Assembly: GCA_024180945.1 (NCBI GenBank)
Contig: JAKSGN010000021.1
Location: 1,178,001 to 1,242,000, forward strand
DNA: 64,000 nt
Reading direction: 5' to 3'
From: Macrophomina tecta
Lineage: Eukaryota > Ascomycota > Dothideomycetes > Botryosphaeriales > Botryosphaeriaceae
Shown: piece by piece, positions 1 through 9,600 of the stretch
Numbering within the stretch: the first letter of the stretch is position 1
Layout of the letters: each line of letters begins with the position of its first letter
Translations under genes and position numbers: made by a program
The notes under the pieces: generated by a model
Seen by the model: only the letters and a program-made list of their open reading frames with translations
The model's database searches: none
Told to the model about the DNA's origin: nothing

Positions 1-3000
1 ATGCTCGCGGTGCTCAAGGCAGGGGGTGCGTTCGTTCTGCTCGACATGGCGCTCCCAGCGGAGCGCCTGCAGTTCATCAGCGCCAAAGTTGGAGCTACGG
101 TGCTGGTATCTTCTCTGCACTGTGCAGGGGACGTGGCCTCGTTTGTCCCGCGCGGCCGATGCGTCATCTTAGATCACCAAGCTCTTACGCAGCTCCCCGA
201 CATCCAGGAGGTGCTGGAGGTGAGCGTGAGGCCGACAAATGCGGCCTACGTCATGTTCACCTCCGGAAGCACCGGCATGCCGAATGGATGTGTGCTGACG
301 CATGGCGCAAACTGTTCGGCTGCCGCCCGGCACGGTATTGCCATGGGCATGCGGCCAACCTCGCGCAGCATGCAGTTCTCTTCTTACAGTTTTGCAGCTT
401 GCATCATTGAAATACTCACTACGTTAATCTGTGGGGGCTGCGTCTGTGTGCTGACTGAAGATGAGCGCATGAATGACGTCACCGGCGCCATCGGCCGGTA
501 TCGTATCAACTGGGCTTTCTTGACACCGAGCCTGCTCAGCCTCCTAGACCCGACTCGCTGCCCGAGTCTGCAGGACTTAAACGTCGGAGGCGAGAGCATC
601 CGCATCGAGCAGATCAAGACTTGGGCGACAAGAGTACGCCTCGGCCACGGTTACGGCAATGCCGAATGCTGTGGGGTCGTGACAACACAGACGATTCACA
701 GCACCTCCACATGCAGAGACGTGGGTGGCGGCGTGACGGGACTATGCTGGGTCGTTGAGCCCGGCAACCCCGATGTGTTGGCCCCTGTTGGCGCCGTTGG
801 CGGGCTCATAATAGAAGGCGCTGTGGTTGGCCGCGGATACATCGACGAGCCGGAGAAGACGGCCGCTGTGTTTATTACTGCGCCGGTGTGGAGGCGGCGC
901 TTTGGCGCTGTGCCTTCTGGTCACCGGTTTTACAGGACTGGTGATCTTGTCCGGTATGCGAGTCACGAGAACGGCCAGCTGCAATACTGCGGGCGAAAGG
1001 ACACCCAGATCAAGTTCCACGGCCAGCGAATCGAGCTGGGAGAGGTTGAGTACCATGTGAAAAAGGCACTTCCCACGGACGTTGACTGTGTAGTGGAGCT
1101 CATCGTGCCCAGTAACGCCCCAAAAGAGGATGCCATTATCGTAGCTTTTTTGAGCCTTGGCCAAGCCTTCAGTGGGCCTGAAGAGCTTCTTTCGATAAAC
1201 GCGGAAACAAAGCTTGTTGTATCAAGCATCGTGGAAGACACGGAAGCAAAGATTCGGGCTTCTCTGCCGCAGTTCATGCTCCCCACAGCCTTCATTCCTC
1301 TGCGGAAGCTCCCAATGACCATGTCTGGCAAGGTTTCCAGGAAGGCGCTCCGGGAATCTGCAGCAAAATACACTCTCTTCCAGCTAAAGTCAGTCTTGCA
1401 ACGCCTTGATTCGAGAGACGCAGTGCCGCCTACCCAGTCCCCTGCCGAAGGTGCGCTTGCATCCGCTTGGGCTTGTGTTCTAGGCCTCAATGCAGCCGAC
1501 ATTGCCGCCGATGACGACTTCTTCAGCTTGGGAGGCGACTCTCTCAAGGCTATGGCTTTGGCATCCCTGCTACGGACTGACGGCTTCCGTATCACCGTCA
1601 CTGAAATTTTTCGAGCGCCCCGACTACGTGAGATGGCAGCATGGTGTATCCCACAAGACGGTGTAGCTAAGGACCGGAATAGCATGCAGCCCTTCAGTCT
1701 GCTTGGTCCCGGGTCCGGGGCCATCCGAGCAGAGTGCGCCCAGGCCATCGTCGTGGCTGAGGAAAGCATAGAAGATATATACCCATGCAGCCAAGCTCAA
1801 GAAGAGGTTCTGCTTGCTGCAGCCAAACAGCCGGCAAGCTTTATGGCACAGGTTATCGTCGACCTGCCCGCGAGTGTAGACCCGGCGCGCTTCCGCGCAG
1901 CGGTAGACAAGCTTCTTGCAGAGAATGCGATACTCAGGATGAGGGCCATGCCCACCGAGCTTGGGCTCCTGCAGCTATCCCTCAAACAGCCTGTGACTTG
2001 GGCTTATGGCAATAACCTATCCCGCTATCTGACGATGGATCGGAGCATCCCAATGGACTTTGGCGACTGTCTTAGTCGCATTGCCATGGTGGAGGACTTC
2101 GCGTCTGGCTCAAATCATTTTGTATGGACCGTCCACCACGCGCTATATGATGGCTGGTCCCTGCCGCTCGTCTTCCGGGCACTTTCTGACAACTATTACC
2201 GCGGCTCCTCTGCGCTGCGGCCACATTTCGGCAAGTACATAAAATTCCTGCGCTCCAAGGACCTGGGCACCATGAGAGACTACTGGGCCTCCTACCTGGC
2301 TGGCGTGGCGCCTGTTCCGTACCCAGCACTACCCTCGGAATCGTACGAGCCGAACTCGAACAGGGCTTTCTCTCAGCACATGCGCATCACTACGCCCGCA
2401 AGCGCCAACATCACGGCCCCGACGGTTATTCGCACAGCATGGGCTCTGGTGCTGGCCGCGTACAGCGGGACGCGGGATGTCGTATTTGGTGCGGTCGAGC
2501 ACGGCCGCAACGAGGATCTGGATGGCGTGGCCGAGATGCTCGGTCCTACTGTCCAGATCGTTCCAGTCCGTATACGCGTCGACCCGGCCCGGCCCATCCA
2601 CGTCCAGCTAGAAGAGGTACAAAGCCAGGCGACAGAAATGTATCCTTTTCAGTCCATCGGCCTGCGCCAGCTGCGAAAACTCCACCCTGACGGCAATGCT
2701 GCCTGCAAATTCAACAACATGCTCGTTGTGCAGGTGGCCGGGTCGGTGGATGTCGCTGCCGGAGGAGCGAAGGAGAGCTTCCCGTGGCGATACGCGGATG
2801 CAGACCTCGGAATGTTCCACAGGTATCCGATCATTGCCAAGGCACATCTCGGCCATGACCAAGACTGTGAGTTTGAGCTCATTTATGACAGCAACTGTGT
2901 GGGCGATACACAAGTAGAATGTATCATGGCTCAAGTGGAACGTGTGGTCGACCAGATTTGCAGCGCGGCACAGCATTTCACGGTGGGGGACATTACGGTC

Positions 3001-5178
3001 ACAGTTGTCGAAAAACTCAGTAATCTCTTGCTGCGCCGCGGTGAGGCCACCGCCGCTGTGCAAGCGGCAGGATCACGCGTACGGCCCAGTGCTGGAGCTC
3101 TCAAGCCATTGACCGCAACTGCCAGCCATCACCGCACCATAAGGGAGGAGACTTTCCTCTCCGCCTGCGCCAAAGTTCTCCAGCTACACCCTGGCGAGCT
3201 CGACCCGAACCGTTCATTCTTCGAGATGGGCGGTGACTCGGTCAAAGCCATGCAGCTGGTCGTGCATCTGCGCTCTGTCCATCTTGGGCTCGCAGTCAGA
3301 GACATGTACCGGCATCCGAGACTGCGCGATATGGTTTTGCAGTGCAGAAGTCTCACCCTTTCGTTGCCAGTGCCTCAGCGGAGCCACAAGCCTTACTCAT
3401 CGCTCCAGGGCGTCGCAGACCCGGATCAGTTCCTGCAGACAAATGTTTTACCACACCTGGCCGTTGGTAAAGAGGCAGTCGAGGATGTTCTTATTTGCCC
3501 CCATCTTCAGCGCGAGTTGTTCGCTGCCGGCCTTTTGAAGAATAGAGGCATGGTATACTATATCAGCCTCGATTTCCACGGACAAGTTGAAGTGGCGAAG
3601 CTCGAAAGGGCGGTTGCAGGGCTGGTTCAAAGACACTCCGTGCTGCGGACTGTGTTCATTCCACTCCACTGCGATCTGTTGCAAGTTGTACTACGCCATG
3701 GTTACCATGAGTTTTCCATCAAAGAGGTGGCTAGCAGCGGGGATATTGATGTCGTCACTCGCCGCCTTATTTCAGAGGACAAAAGCCGAGAACACATGTT
3801 CGGTCAACCAAGCCCGCGCTTCGTATTCCTCACTTGCGCGAATGGTATCGCAAAGCTGCTGATACTTCGGTTATCGCATGCTCAGTTTGACGGATTTAGC
3901 ATGCCTTTGATTTTCAGTGACCTGCGCTCCCTCTATTCTGGTGAGGCGCTGCCTCCAGTGCCACAATTTTCCGACTATTTATATGCCCGGCAAGAGCTCC
4001 CTGAGCGTGAGCAATGGGAGCACTGGTCTCAAGTTCTCCGAGGCTCCACGATGACTTCTATTGTTGCGAACCATAATCCAACATTCCAGCATTATGCGGA
4101 GGCGTGTGTAGCGCGCGAGGTCGACATGGGGACGTGGAAATCTATCAATGCCAGGTCCTCAGACGCCCTCATCGCTGCATGGGCTGTAACACTCGGCCGC
4201 TTCTCACACACATCTGATGTCCTTTTCGGCCGTACGGTTATGAATCGCGGCGTTTCCGTGCTCGGAGGTGTCGAAAACGTGCTCGGCCCTTGCGTGAATA
4301 CCATTCCGGTTAGGGTTAAGCTCTGCGGCACCGATAAAGGCAGCAGAAAGTCCTCATTCACATCCCACGATCTACTCAACTCTATCTCGCAGCAAATGGT
4401 AGAATCAATTCCCTACGAGCACGTTTCTCTCAGCGACATCCTTAGCAAGTGCTCCGACTCTTGGCAACAGAAGCTTGCACGCTTTGGTAGCACGGTAGTC
4501 TGGCAAGACTTCGATGCTTTACATCATACCGTTGCCGGCATGGCCGCCCGAGACAGGGAAGGCTTTGACAATCAGAATGGCCAAACAGACCAGCTGCTTG
4601 TTTCGAATTTGTTTTCAAGGAACTTCATAATGGATTTCGCTGGAGTCCAGTGCGTTGCCAGCTGGGACGAGCCAAATTGGGATCCTGCGGACCTTGCGGT
4701 TGTTGCGCGACCTGTAGAAGGAGGTGCGCGTGTGAGGTTCGAGCTGCACTTCTCGCCAAGCAATCTGGACCAACTGTTAGTCGAAGACATGGTAGATGCT
4801 TTGGTGTGCACTGTTCAATGCTTCTCACAACAGCCGGACCAACCAGTGAGTGAACTGGTCGCTACTGCATCCTCTCTTAAGCCTAGGATCCCTGCACCCC
4901 GGAAGCAACCTAGGCATGAATGGGTTGCTGGAACTCCAGCAAACCCCGTACTGAGAACCCTAGTGCGCAGCTGTTGGGCTGTGGCCTTCGGGTGGAAGGA
5001 AGAGACGCAAGGCAATTTCGAAGAGGACTTCTTCCGCAGCGGCAATGTTGTAACTGCAGCAATTCTGGGGAAGCTCTTCAGAGACAATGGTTTTCAAGTA
5101 TCGGTCGAAGATATCTTAGATCGTCCCACTGTTGATGCGCAAGCGGCTTTGTTGGGAGACTTAATTAAGTACCCCTAG
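1..5178 (+). CDS. Nonribosomal peptide synthetase, 3' part (A-T-C-T-CT-T*)
   Basis: Partial: the frame is open from base 1, so the true start and any earlier modules lie outside. In 1725 visible residues I see an adenylation domain (about 1-455: A3 YVMFTSGSTG at 83, A7 YRTGDL at 311, A8 from G331, A10 Lys444), a carrier with Ser514 (LGGDS), a condensation domain with HHALYDG at 712-718, a second carrier with Ser1080, and a terminal condensation domain with SHAQFDGFS from 1292. A last carrier-like domain near 1675-1710 has lost its serine. The SHxxxDx14Y pattern (Ser1292 to Tyr1312) is known from fungal cyclising CT domains, so a cyclic or CT-released product is inferred. Oddities: the amino-anchoring Asp of A4 is Ala132, the A3 Lys is Asn, and A5 reads GYGNAE. 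There is no TE or reductase domain. Ends TAG at 5176. T-C-T-C tails also occur in ferrichrome synthetases; the product cannot be named. Confidence 0.93.
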   Translation: MLAVLKAGGAFVLLDMALPAERLQFISAKVGATVLVSSLHCAGDVASFVPRGRCVILDHQALTQLPDIQEVLEVSVRPTNAAYVMFTSGSTGMPNGCVLTHGANCSAAARHGIAMGMRPTSRSMQFSSYSFAACIIEILTTLICGGCVCVLTEDERMNDVTGAIGRYRINWAFLTPSLLSLLDPTRCPSLQDLNVGGESIRIEQIKTWATRVRLGHGYGNAECCGVVTTQTIHSTSTCRDVGGGVTGLCWVVEPGNPDVLAPVGAVGGLIIEGAVVGRGYIDEPEKTAAVFITAPVWRRRFGAVPSGHRFYRTGDLVRYASHENGQLQYCGRKDTQIKFHGQRIELGEVEYHVKKALPTDVDCVVELIVPSNAPKEDAIIVAFLSLGQAFSGPEELLSINAETKLVVSSIVEDTEAKIRASLPQFMLPTAFIPLRKLPMTMSGKVSRKALRESAAKYTLFQLKSVLQRLDSRDAVPPTQSPAEGALASAWACVLGLNAADIAADDDFFSLGGDSLKAMALASLLRTDGFRITVTEIFRAPRLREMAAWCIPQDGVAKDRNSMQPFSLLGPGSGAIRAECAQAIVVAEESIEDIYPCSQAQEEVLLAAAKQPASFMAQVIVDLPASVDPARFRAAVDKLLAENAILRMRAMPTELGLLQLSLKQPVTWAYGNNLSRYLTMDRSIPMDFGDCLSRIAMVEDFASGSNHFVWTVHHALYDGWSLPLVFRALSDNYYRGSSALRPHFGKYIKFLRSKDLGTMRDYWASYLAGVAPVPYPALPSESYEPNSNRAFSQHMRITTPASANITAPTVIRTAWALVLAAYSGTRDVVFGAVEHGRNEDLDGVAEMLGPTVQIVPVRIRVDPARPIHVQLEEVQSQATEMYPFQSIGLRQLRKLHPDGNAACKFNNMLVVQVAGSVDVAAGGAKESFPWRYADADLGMFHRYPIIAKAHLGHDQDCEFELIYDSNCVGDTQVECIMAQVERVVDQICSAAQHFTVGDITVTVVEKLSNLLLRRGEATAAVQAAGSRVRPSAGALKPLTATASHHRTIREETFLSACAKVLQLHPGELDPNRSFFEMGGDSVKAMQLVVHLRSVHLGLAVRDMYRHPRLRDMVLQCRSLTLSLPVPQRSHKPYSSLQGVADPDQFLQTNVLPHLAVGKEAVEDVLICPHLQRELFAAGLLKNRGMVYYISLDFHGQVEVAKLERAVAGLVQRHSVLRTVFIPLHCDLLQVVLRHGYHEFSIKEVASSGDIDVVTRRLISEDKSREHMFGQPSPRFVFLTCANGIAKLLILRLSHAQFDGFSMPLIFSDLRSLYSGEALPPVPQFSDYLYARQELPEREQWEHWSQVLRGSTMTSIVANHNPTFQHYAEACVAREVDMGTWKSINARSSDALIAAWAVTLGRFSHTSDVLFGRTVMNRGVSVLGGVENVLGPCVNTIPVRVKLCGTDKGSRKSSFTSHDLLNSISQQMVESIPYEHVSLSDILSKCSDSWQQKLARFGSTVVWQDFDALHHTVAGMAARDREGFDNQNGQTDQLLVSNLFSRNFIMDFAGVQCVASWDEPNWDPADLAVVARPVEGGARVRFELHFSPSNLDQLLVEDMVDALVCTVQCFSQQPDQPVSELVATASSLKPRIPAPRKQPRHEWVAGTPANPVLRTLVRSCWAVAFGWKEETQGNFEEDFFRSGNVVTAAILGKLFRDNGFQVSVEDILDRPTVDAQAALLGDLIKYP

Positions 5179-5371
5179 AGGACGTTCTGAGAAATTGTAA
5201 GGCTCCTTACGAGCCTGCTACCTGTCCAGGTGCGAGGCTTATGCGAGCCGCCTGCTACGAGCAGTCGGTCCACATCCGAATCACGTGACAATTTGGTGCG
5301 TGCATAGGTTCGTTCAAAATCAGCGTAGTGAATATTTCTTAGAGGTTATTCAAATATTTTAGGCCCCTGCC

Positions 5372-7252
5372 CTAACCTCGACGTGCTTGTCTTTTAACGC
5401 TATTGCTTGGAACACTTGCGGCACCCAGAATACTGAGAACGGCTAGCGCCACACAAACAATCCACGTTTGTGTAAGTGAATCATTATATGCCTTAAGGGC
5501 TTTCTCGAGGAACTGCGGGTATACAGATTTCAAAGTATGTTGTAATTCTGCTGCACCAGTTGTAAGCACCGTGGCTTGAAATCGAGCTCCCGCCTCTGAA
5601 ATGTCGGCTGCGATATTCTTGGTAAGCTGATTGGTGAAAACGGTTTGCCCGACAGAGATAAAGACAGCACCGCCCAAAGTTTGGCTGAACACCACCACAG
5701 CCGTTCCGATAGGAATATCGGCAGCAGGGAGGCCTGCTTGTACAGCAACCAGGGTCTGTTGCATGCCAAGGCCGACGCCCGTTCCAAATGTAACTTGATA
5801 ACCGATCCATCTGGGATGCTTTGTATCAGATTGAAGAGTTGTTAGGAGTCCGGCACCGATAGCCATGAGGACAGAAGAGAAAATCATGAAAGTGACGTAA
5901 TGTCCAGTGATTGTGACACTAGCACCAGCTAAAGTGCTGCAAACCACCAAAGCAAGAATCATAGGAATGTTCATGATTCCAGATTTGACGGCAGAAGCAC
6001 CCTTAATGGCTTGGAACCATATAGGGAGACTGCAAATACTGCAAGTTAGGTAGGCCATAACGGTTGATGGGATACGGTTGATGCAGCAAGACACTTACTA
6101 GTAAGTGAGAACAAAAAATGAGGCGCCAAGCATTGCTCCGAACCAGGCAGCGGACCAAACAGTTCTCATCCGCAAAATTCGAGGTGGGACTGTTGCTTGC
6201 TCTTGTTTCCAAAGTTGGACACCAATAAAGCCAATAGTTAAGAGCCCGGACATCGAAAACAGTAGAATGACACGCCATGAACGCCATTCATAACTTGATC
6301 CTCCCCACTGAAGCGCGAGAAGCAGAGTGACAACCGCTGGAATTAAGACCCCAGTGCCATACAGATCCAGTTCTTGTAGTATCCGCTTCCAACCACGATC
6401 TTGGACTCTCTCAACCCTAGAAGATGTAAAGAACAACACGATGAAAACAATGGTAACGGCACCGAAAGGGAGATTGATGTAAAAGCACCAACGCCAGGAA
6501 AGGTTGTCGGTAAAAGCACCACCGAGAAGAGGCCCTACGACGCTGGCAATACCGTACGTTGCACCAATAAGGCCGGTATACACAGGTCGAGTTTCTAGAG
6601 GAACGGTCTTGGAAATGATCAAGACGGCTCCAGAGAACAGGCCAGCGGCCCCCAGGCCCGCAATCGCGCGGCCTACAATCAGAACGGAGGAAGTCGGTGC
6701 AATACCGCAGACGAAAGAGCCGATCTCGAAAAGCAGAAGCGCAAAAACATATATCAACTTGATCGGAAAGAAAGTATATAATTTTCCGTAGACAAGCTGG
6801 AAGGCACAGGTCGTGAGAAGATATGCTGAGCCGTACCATCCAACATCTTCAATGGCTTTAAAGTTATCGGTGATCCTGGCAAAAAGCTTTAGATAATATT
6901 TGAATTGTTTTAGGTGAGACCAACTTTGGGATTGCTGTAGCGATGATCGTGTTGTCCTACATTGACTTTAGATCAACGTACGCCACGATAAGAACCGAGG
7001 GGCTAAGGGAGGGTCTCATACCAACGCCGTACAAAAGACAGCTAAACAGAGCGCAATCGTGATCAGGGCCAATTTCATCCCCGTGGGATAATGTTCTTGT
7101 TCCTCTTGCACTTCAAGGTAGGGGTCTTGGAGCCTTAACATCTCCATAGAGTTGCCGGGGTGGCAGTTGGAAGGCAAGACGGTAGAATCGGATATATTGG
7201 ATCTTGTACATATGTCGTGCTCTGTGGTCAATAAGCGCTTGGTGAAGACCAT
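5372..7252 (-). CDS. MFS drug/toxin efflux pump, DHA2 type
   Basis: Four exons fit: 7252-7022, 6956-6925, 6875-6099 and 6029-5372, giving 565 aa with every junction in phase (introns 65, 49 and 69 bp). The joined product has the fungal DHA2 hallmarks: [10 protein letters not shown] after TM1, [32 protein letters not shown] and [11 protein letters not shown]. About 14 membrane helices are expected for this family. The N terminus (about 60 residues) is hydrophilic, as in AflT-like pumps. The predicted role is proton-driven export of a small molecule across the plasma membrane. It converges on the NRPS (193 bp between stops) and is divergent from the thioesterase, so export of the cluster product is the natural inference. 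The tiny 32-bp second exon is supported by the conserved motif it encodes. Confidence 0.92.
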
Positions 7253-8217
7253 GGTGTCGTGGGGATTTTGGGTCAGTTTTGCGTGGCCGACTTCGGGATG
7301 AAGGGGATAATGTACACTGATAAATGAGGTAGCATACCGGAGAACGGATAATTAATATGAAGCAAATTCTTCGGAAGCTGGATTTCCGTGACCCACCCAA
7401 ATTGGTAGCAAAGCTGAATCCCAGAGCCGCGGTACGGTCTGCTTCAGACAGGTAGCGGTAGATCAGCCATCTGAGGTAACATTGGGTGCAACACAGATAA
7501 GTGAGTTCCAGGCTCGTGTAACGACTTCTTTTCCAATGGTTTCGTTGTACAAGATAGCCTACAGCGTCGGGAGAGTCTCAGCCGCTCTTGGCGGGAGAGA
7601 CCCGCATGTAAGCGTCAAAACCAGACCTCTCACCACATCCCCCCGTTCGACCTCATCTTCGATCTAGTGCAAAGACTTCGACCTTCACTTGTGACTGCTG
7701 CTCTTCTGGTTACGTTTGATCACAGTATGTGTGTAGCATTTCAATTTCACTACTATACTGCTCAGAATGTTTGACGCCATATGTAAAGGCTGTTGGCTTG
7801 GTCAGATTATACGCTTCGGGAGGCTAATGCTGCTCTTCTAGATAAGACTTACTGCAGGAAACGGAATCAGTTAGCCCACTAAGAGGAGCATTACGCTTCT
7901 GGCAAATCATGCACCCTTTCCAAAATAATGGGACCGAAGATTGGTGGACCGGTAACGTCACACAGCATACTCGCATATGAACTTGGCCCCACTTAATGAG
8001 TGTCAGTGTATCTGTTGGAGACCCTTACTCCCACACCGCTAGTGATTTTCCCATTTTTTCATTTGGCCTCGGATTGCGCTTCCTGGCCTTAGTGCCTTGG
8101 GCCATTCCTTGCATAAATGATGGGTTATTTAGCCCTTCCCTCCCCTAAATTGTGTTCCATTTCTTCTAAATACTACTTGTATCTCCAACTCTCTTGCAAT
8201 TACAGCTTGATGTTCCC
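7253..8217. promoter_or_regulatory. Bidirectional intergenic region between MFS pump and thioesterase
   Basis: These 965 bp separate two divergently transcribed genes of the putative cluster, so they should hold both promoters. I see no convincing coding sequence. CT-rich stretches lie just upstream of the thioesterase ATG (about 8125-8190), which is common in fungal promoters. I could not identify a specific transcription-factor operator. Confidence 0.4.
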
Positions 8218-9195
8218 ATGTCATCTATTACGGTCGTTCAGATTCAGTCTCCGGAGGCTTTCAACTCGGAGACAGCACCTTTAATCCTTATTCATGACGG
8301 CGGGGGTACTATCTTTCAATATTTCCTTCTTGATTCCCTTCGCCGTCCAACTTACGGAATCGCAAACCCGTGGTTTGATGATCCAAAATCCTTCTTCGGA
8401 AATATGGAGGATCTCGCAAGCATATATGCTAGAGCAATCAGAGACGCATTCAAGCCTGGAGAGAGCGTTTTATTAGGAGGTAAATTATCTTTTGTTGTAC
8501 ACTTTACTGTTTTTATGTAACAGCTAAATCAGATCAAAATCTAATTCTAAGTGGCAGGCTGGTCTTTCGGTGGGCTACTCTCTGTTGAAATTGCGGCTCA
8601 ACTCAGCCGCTTCCGCGAATCGCCTCATGTTATCGGACTTGTCCTTATCGATAGCATGTTTCCTGGCCCTCCCGAGTTGCGATCTATGGACCCACTGACA
8701 CGAATTAATCTTCTGCCAATGAACAGCACTACACGATCGGACATCTATGACAAGATTCATGCATGCTTTGCAGAAGCACAGAGGATGATAAGGGCCTGGG
8801 ACTTCCCCAAGGAGTGGATTTCGGGAGTACAGAGTGTTGAGGTTGCTGATTATGCGCAAAGAACCCCACCGCATGCAGCCGTCCTGCGAGCAGCAAACAG
8901 CATGAATCACGAGGGAAAGGAATTTCGTAGCCTAGACCTTTACCGAACGTCAAAATACTTAGGATGGGAATATATTAACAAAGAATTTGTGCTTGTCGCG
9001 TTAGAAGTCCCGGGAAACCATTTTAGTATCTTTGACTTGGAAAACGTAAGCCCCAGCCCCTCTCTTTAAAGGTAATCTTATTTAGGTATACTGCTGCGGA
9101 AGACTGACATAGTGGCCTTTATTTCTTAGGTTCATGAATTGGGCGAGAAGCTGCGACAGGCTTGCAGCATGCTAGATACTTGTGATGGAACATGA
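8218..9195 (+). CDS. Stand-alone thioesterase of the NRPS cluster
   Basis: Three exons fit: 8218-8479, 8558-9045 and 9130-9195, giving 271 aa (introns 78 and 84 bp, all phases consistent). It is an alpha/beta-hydrolase of the PKS/NRPS thioesterase family. The nucleophile motif GWSFGG (Ser90) is created by the first splice. Asp119 (LIDS) and His242 (GNHFSIFD) complete a likely Ser-Asp-His triad. The N terminus ILIHDGGGTIFQY is the usual oxyanion region. The first in-frame ATG is 8218; the open frame extends slightly upstream without another ATG. Beside an NRPS that lacks its own TE domain, it may edit or release enzyme-bound intermediates (inference). The last four codons and the stop codon come from an inserted MITE that begins at 9183, so the original C-terminal tail may have been longer. 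Confidence 0.87.
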
Positions 9196-9369
9196 GCCCA
9201 ATCGTTGGCTGATCAATGCCTTAATGCCTGATTTAGTTAAGCTTACCTCGGCTATAGTGTAAATATCTATAGCCAGCGCCACTCATTAGTAGAAGAACAA
9301 CCAGATTTTCCACCGTCAGTTTTCGCGAACTGGTTCCCATTTTGAGGCTCGCAGGACCATGCGCCATCA
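9183..9369 (+). mobile_element. MITE copy 1 (TGATGG/CCATCA terminal repeats)
   Basis: 187 bp, starting TGATGGAACATGAGCCCAAT and ending CCATGCGCCATCA, closely similar to the copies at 18630 and 19250 and in the same orientation. The ends form an imperfect inverted repeat (TGATGGAACATG against TGATGGCGCATG). It encodes nothing. No 5-bp target duplication is visible here (ACTTG left, CTGCC right), unlike copies 2 and 3, so this copy may be older or its flank was altered. It overlaps the last codons of the thioesterase gene. Confidence 0.85.
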
Positions 9370-9600
9370 CTGCCTAAACCTATGTTGTGCCTCTGTCTTC
9401 ATCATCGGGGTACACCATGTTCATGATGCAGAAGTGAATTCATGCATTACATTCAGCCGTTCAAATCATCTTACTCGTTGCAAATATCAAAGTGCCAGTT
9501 GCTCTTCGAACGTAAGTATGCGCAAGTAGCTGCTCTTAGCACAGTGAATATGCATGATTTACATGTCTATATGCAGTTACCGAACGACCATTTTCCAAGC

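Noticed and set aside
963..1769. 268-codon open frame antisense to the NRPS
   Set aside because: It is the mirror of a high-GC coding strand with strong codon bias and has no domain or ATG context; a shadow of the NRPS.
8194..8217. Eight extra codons before the thioesterase ATG
   Set aside because: They begin with TTG, not ATG; the first true ATG is 8218.
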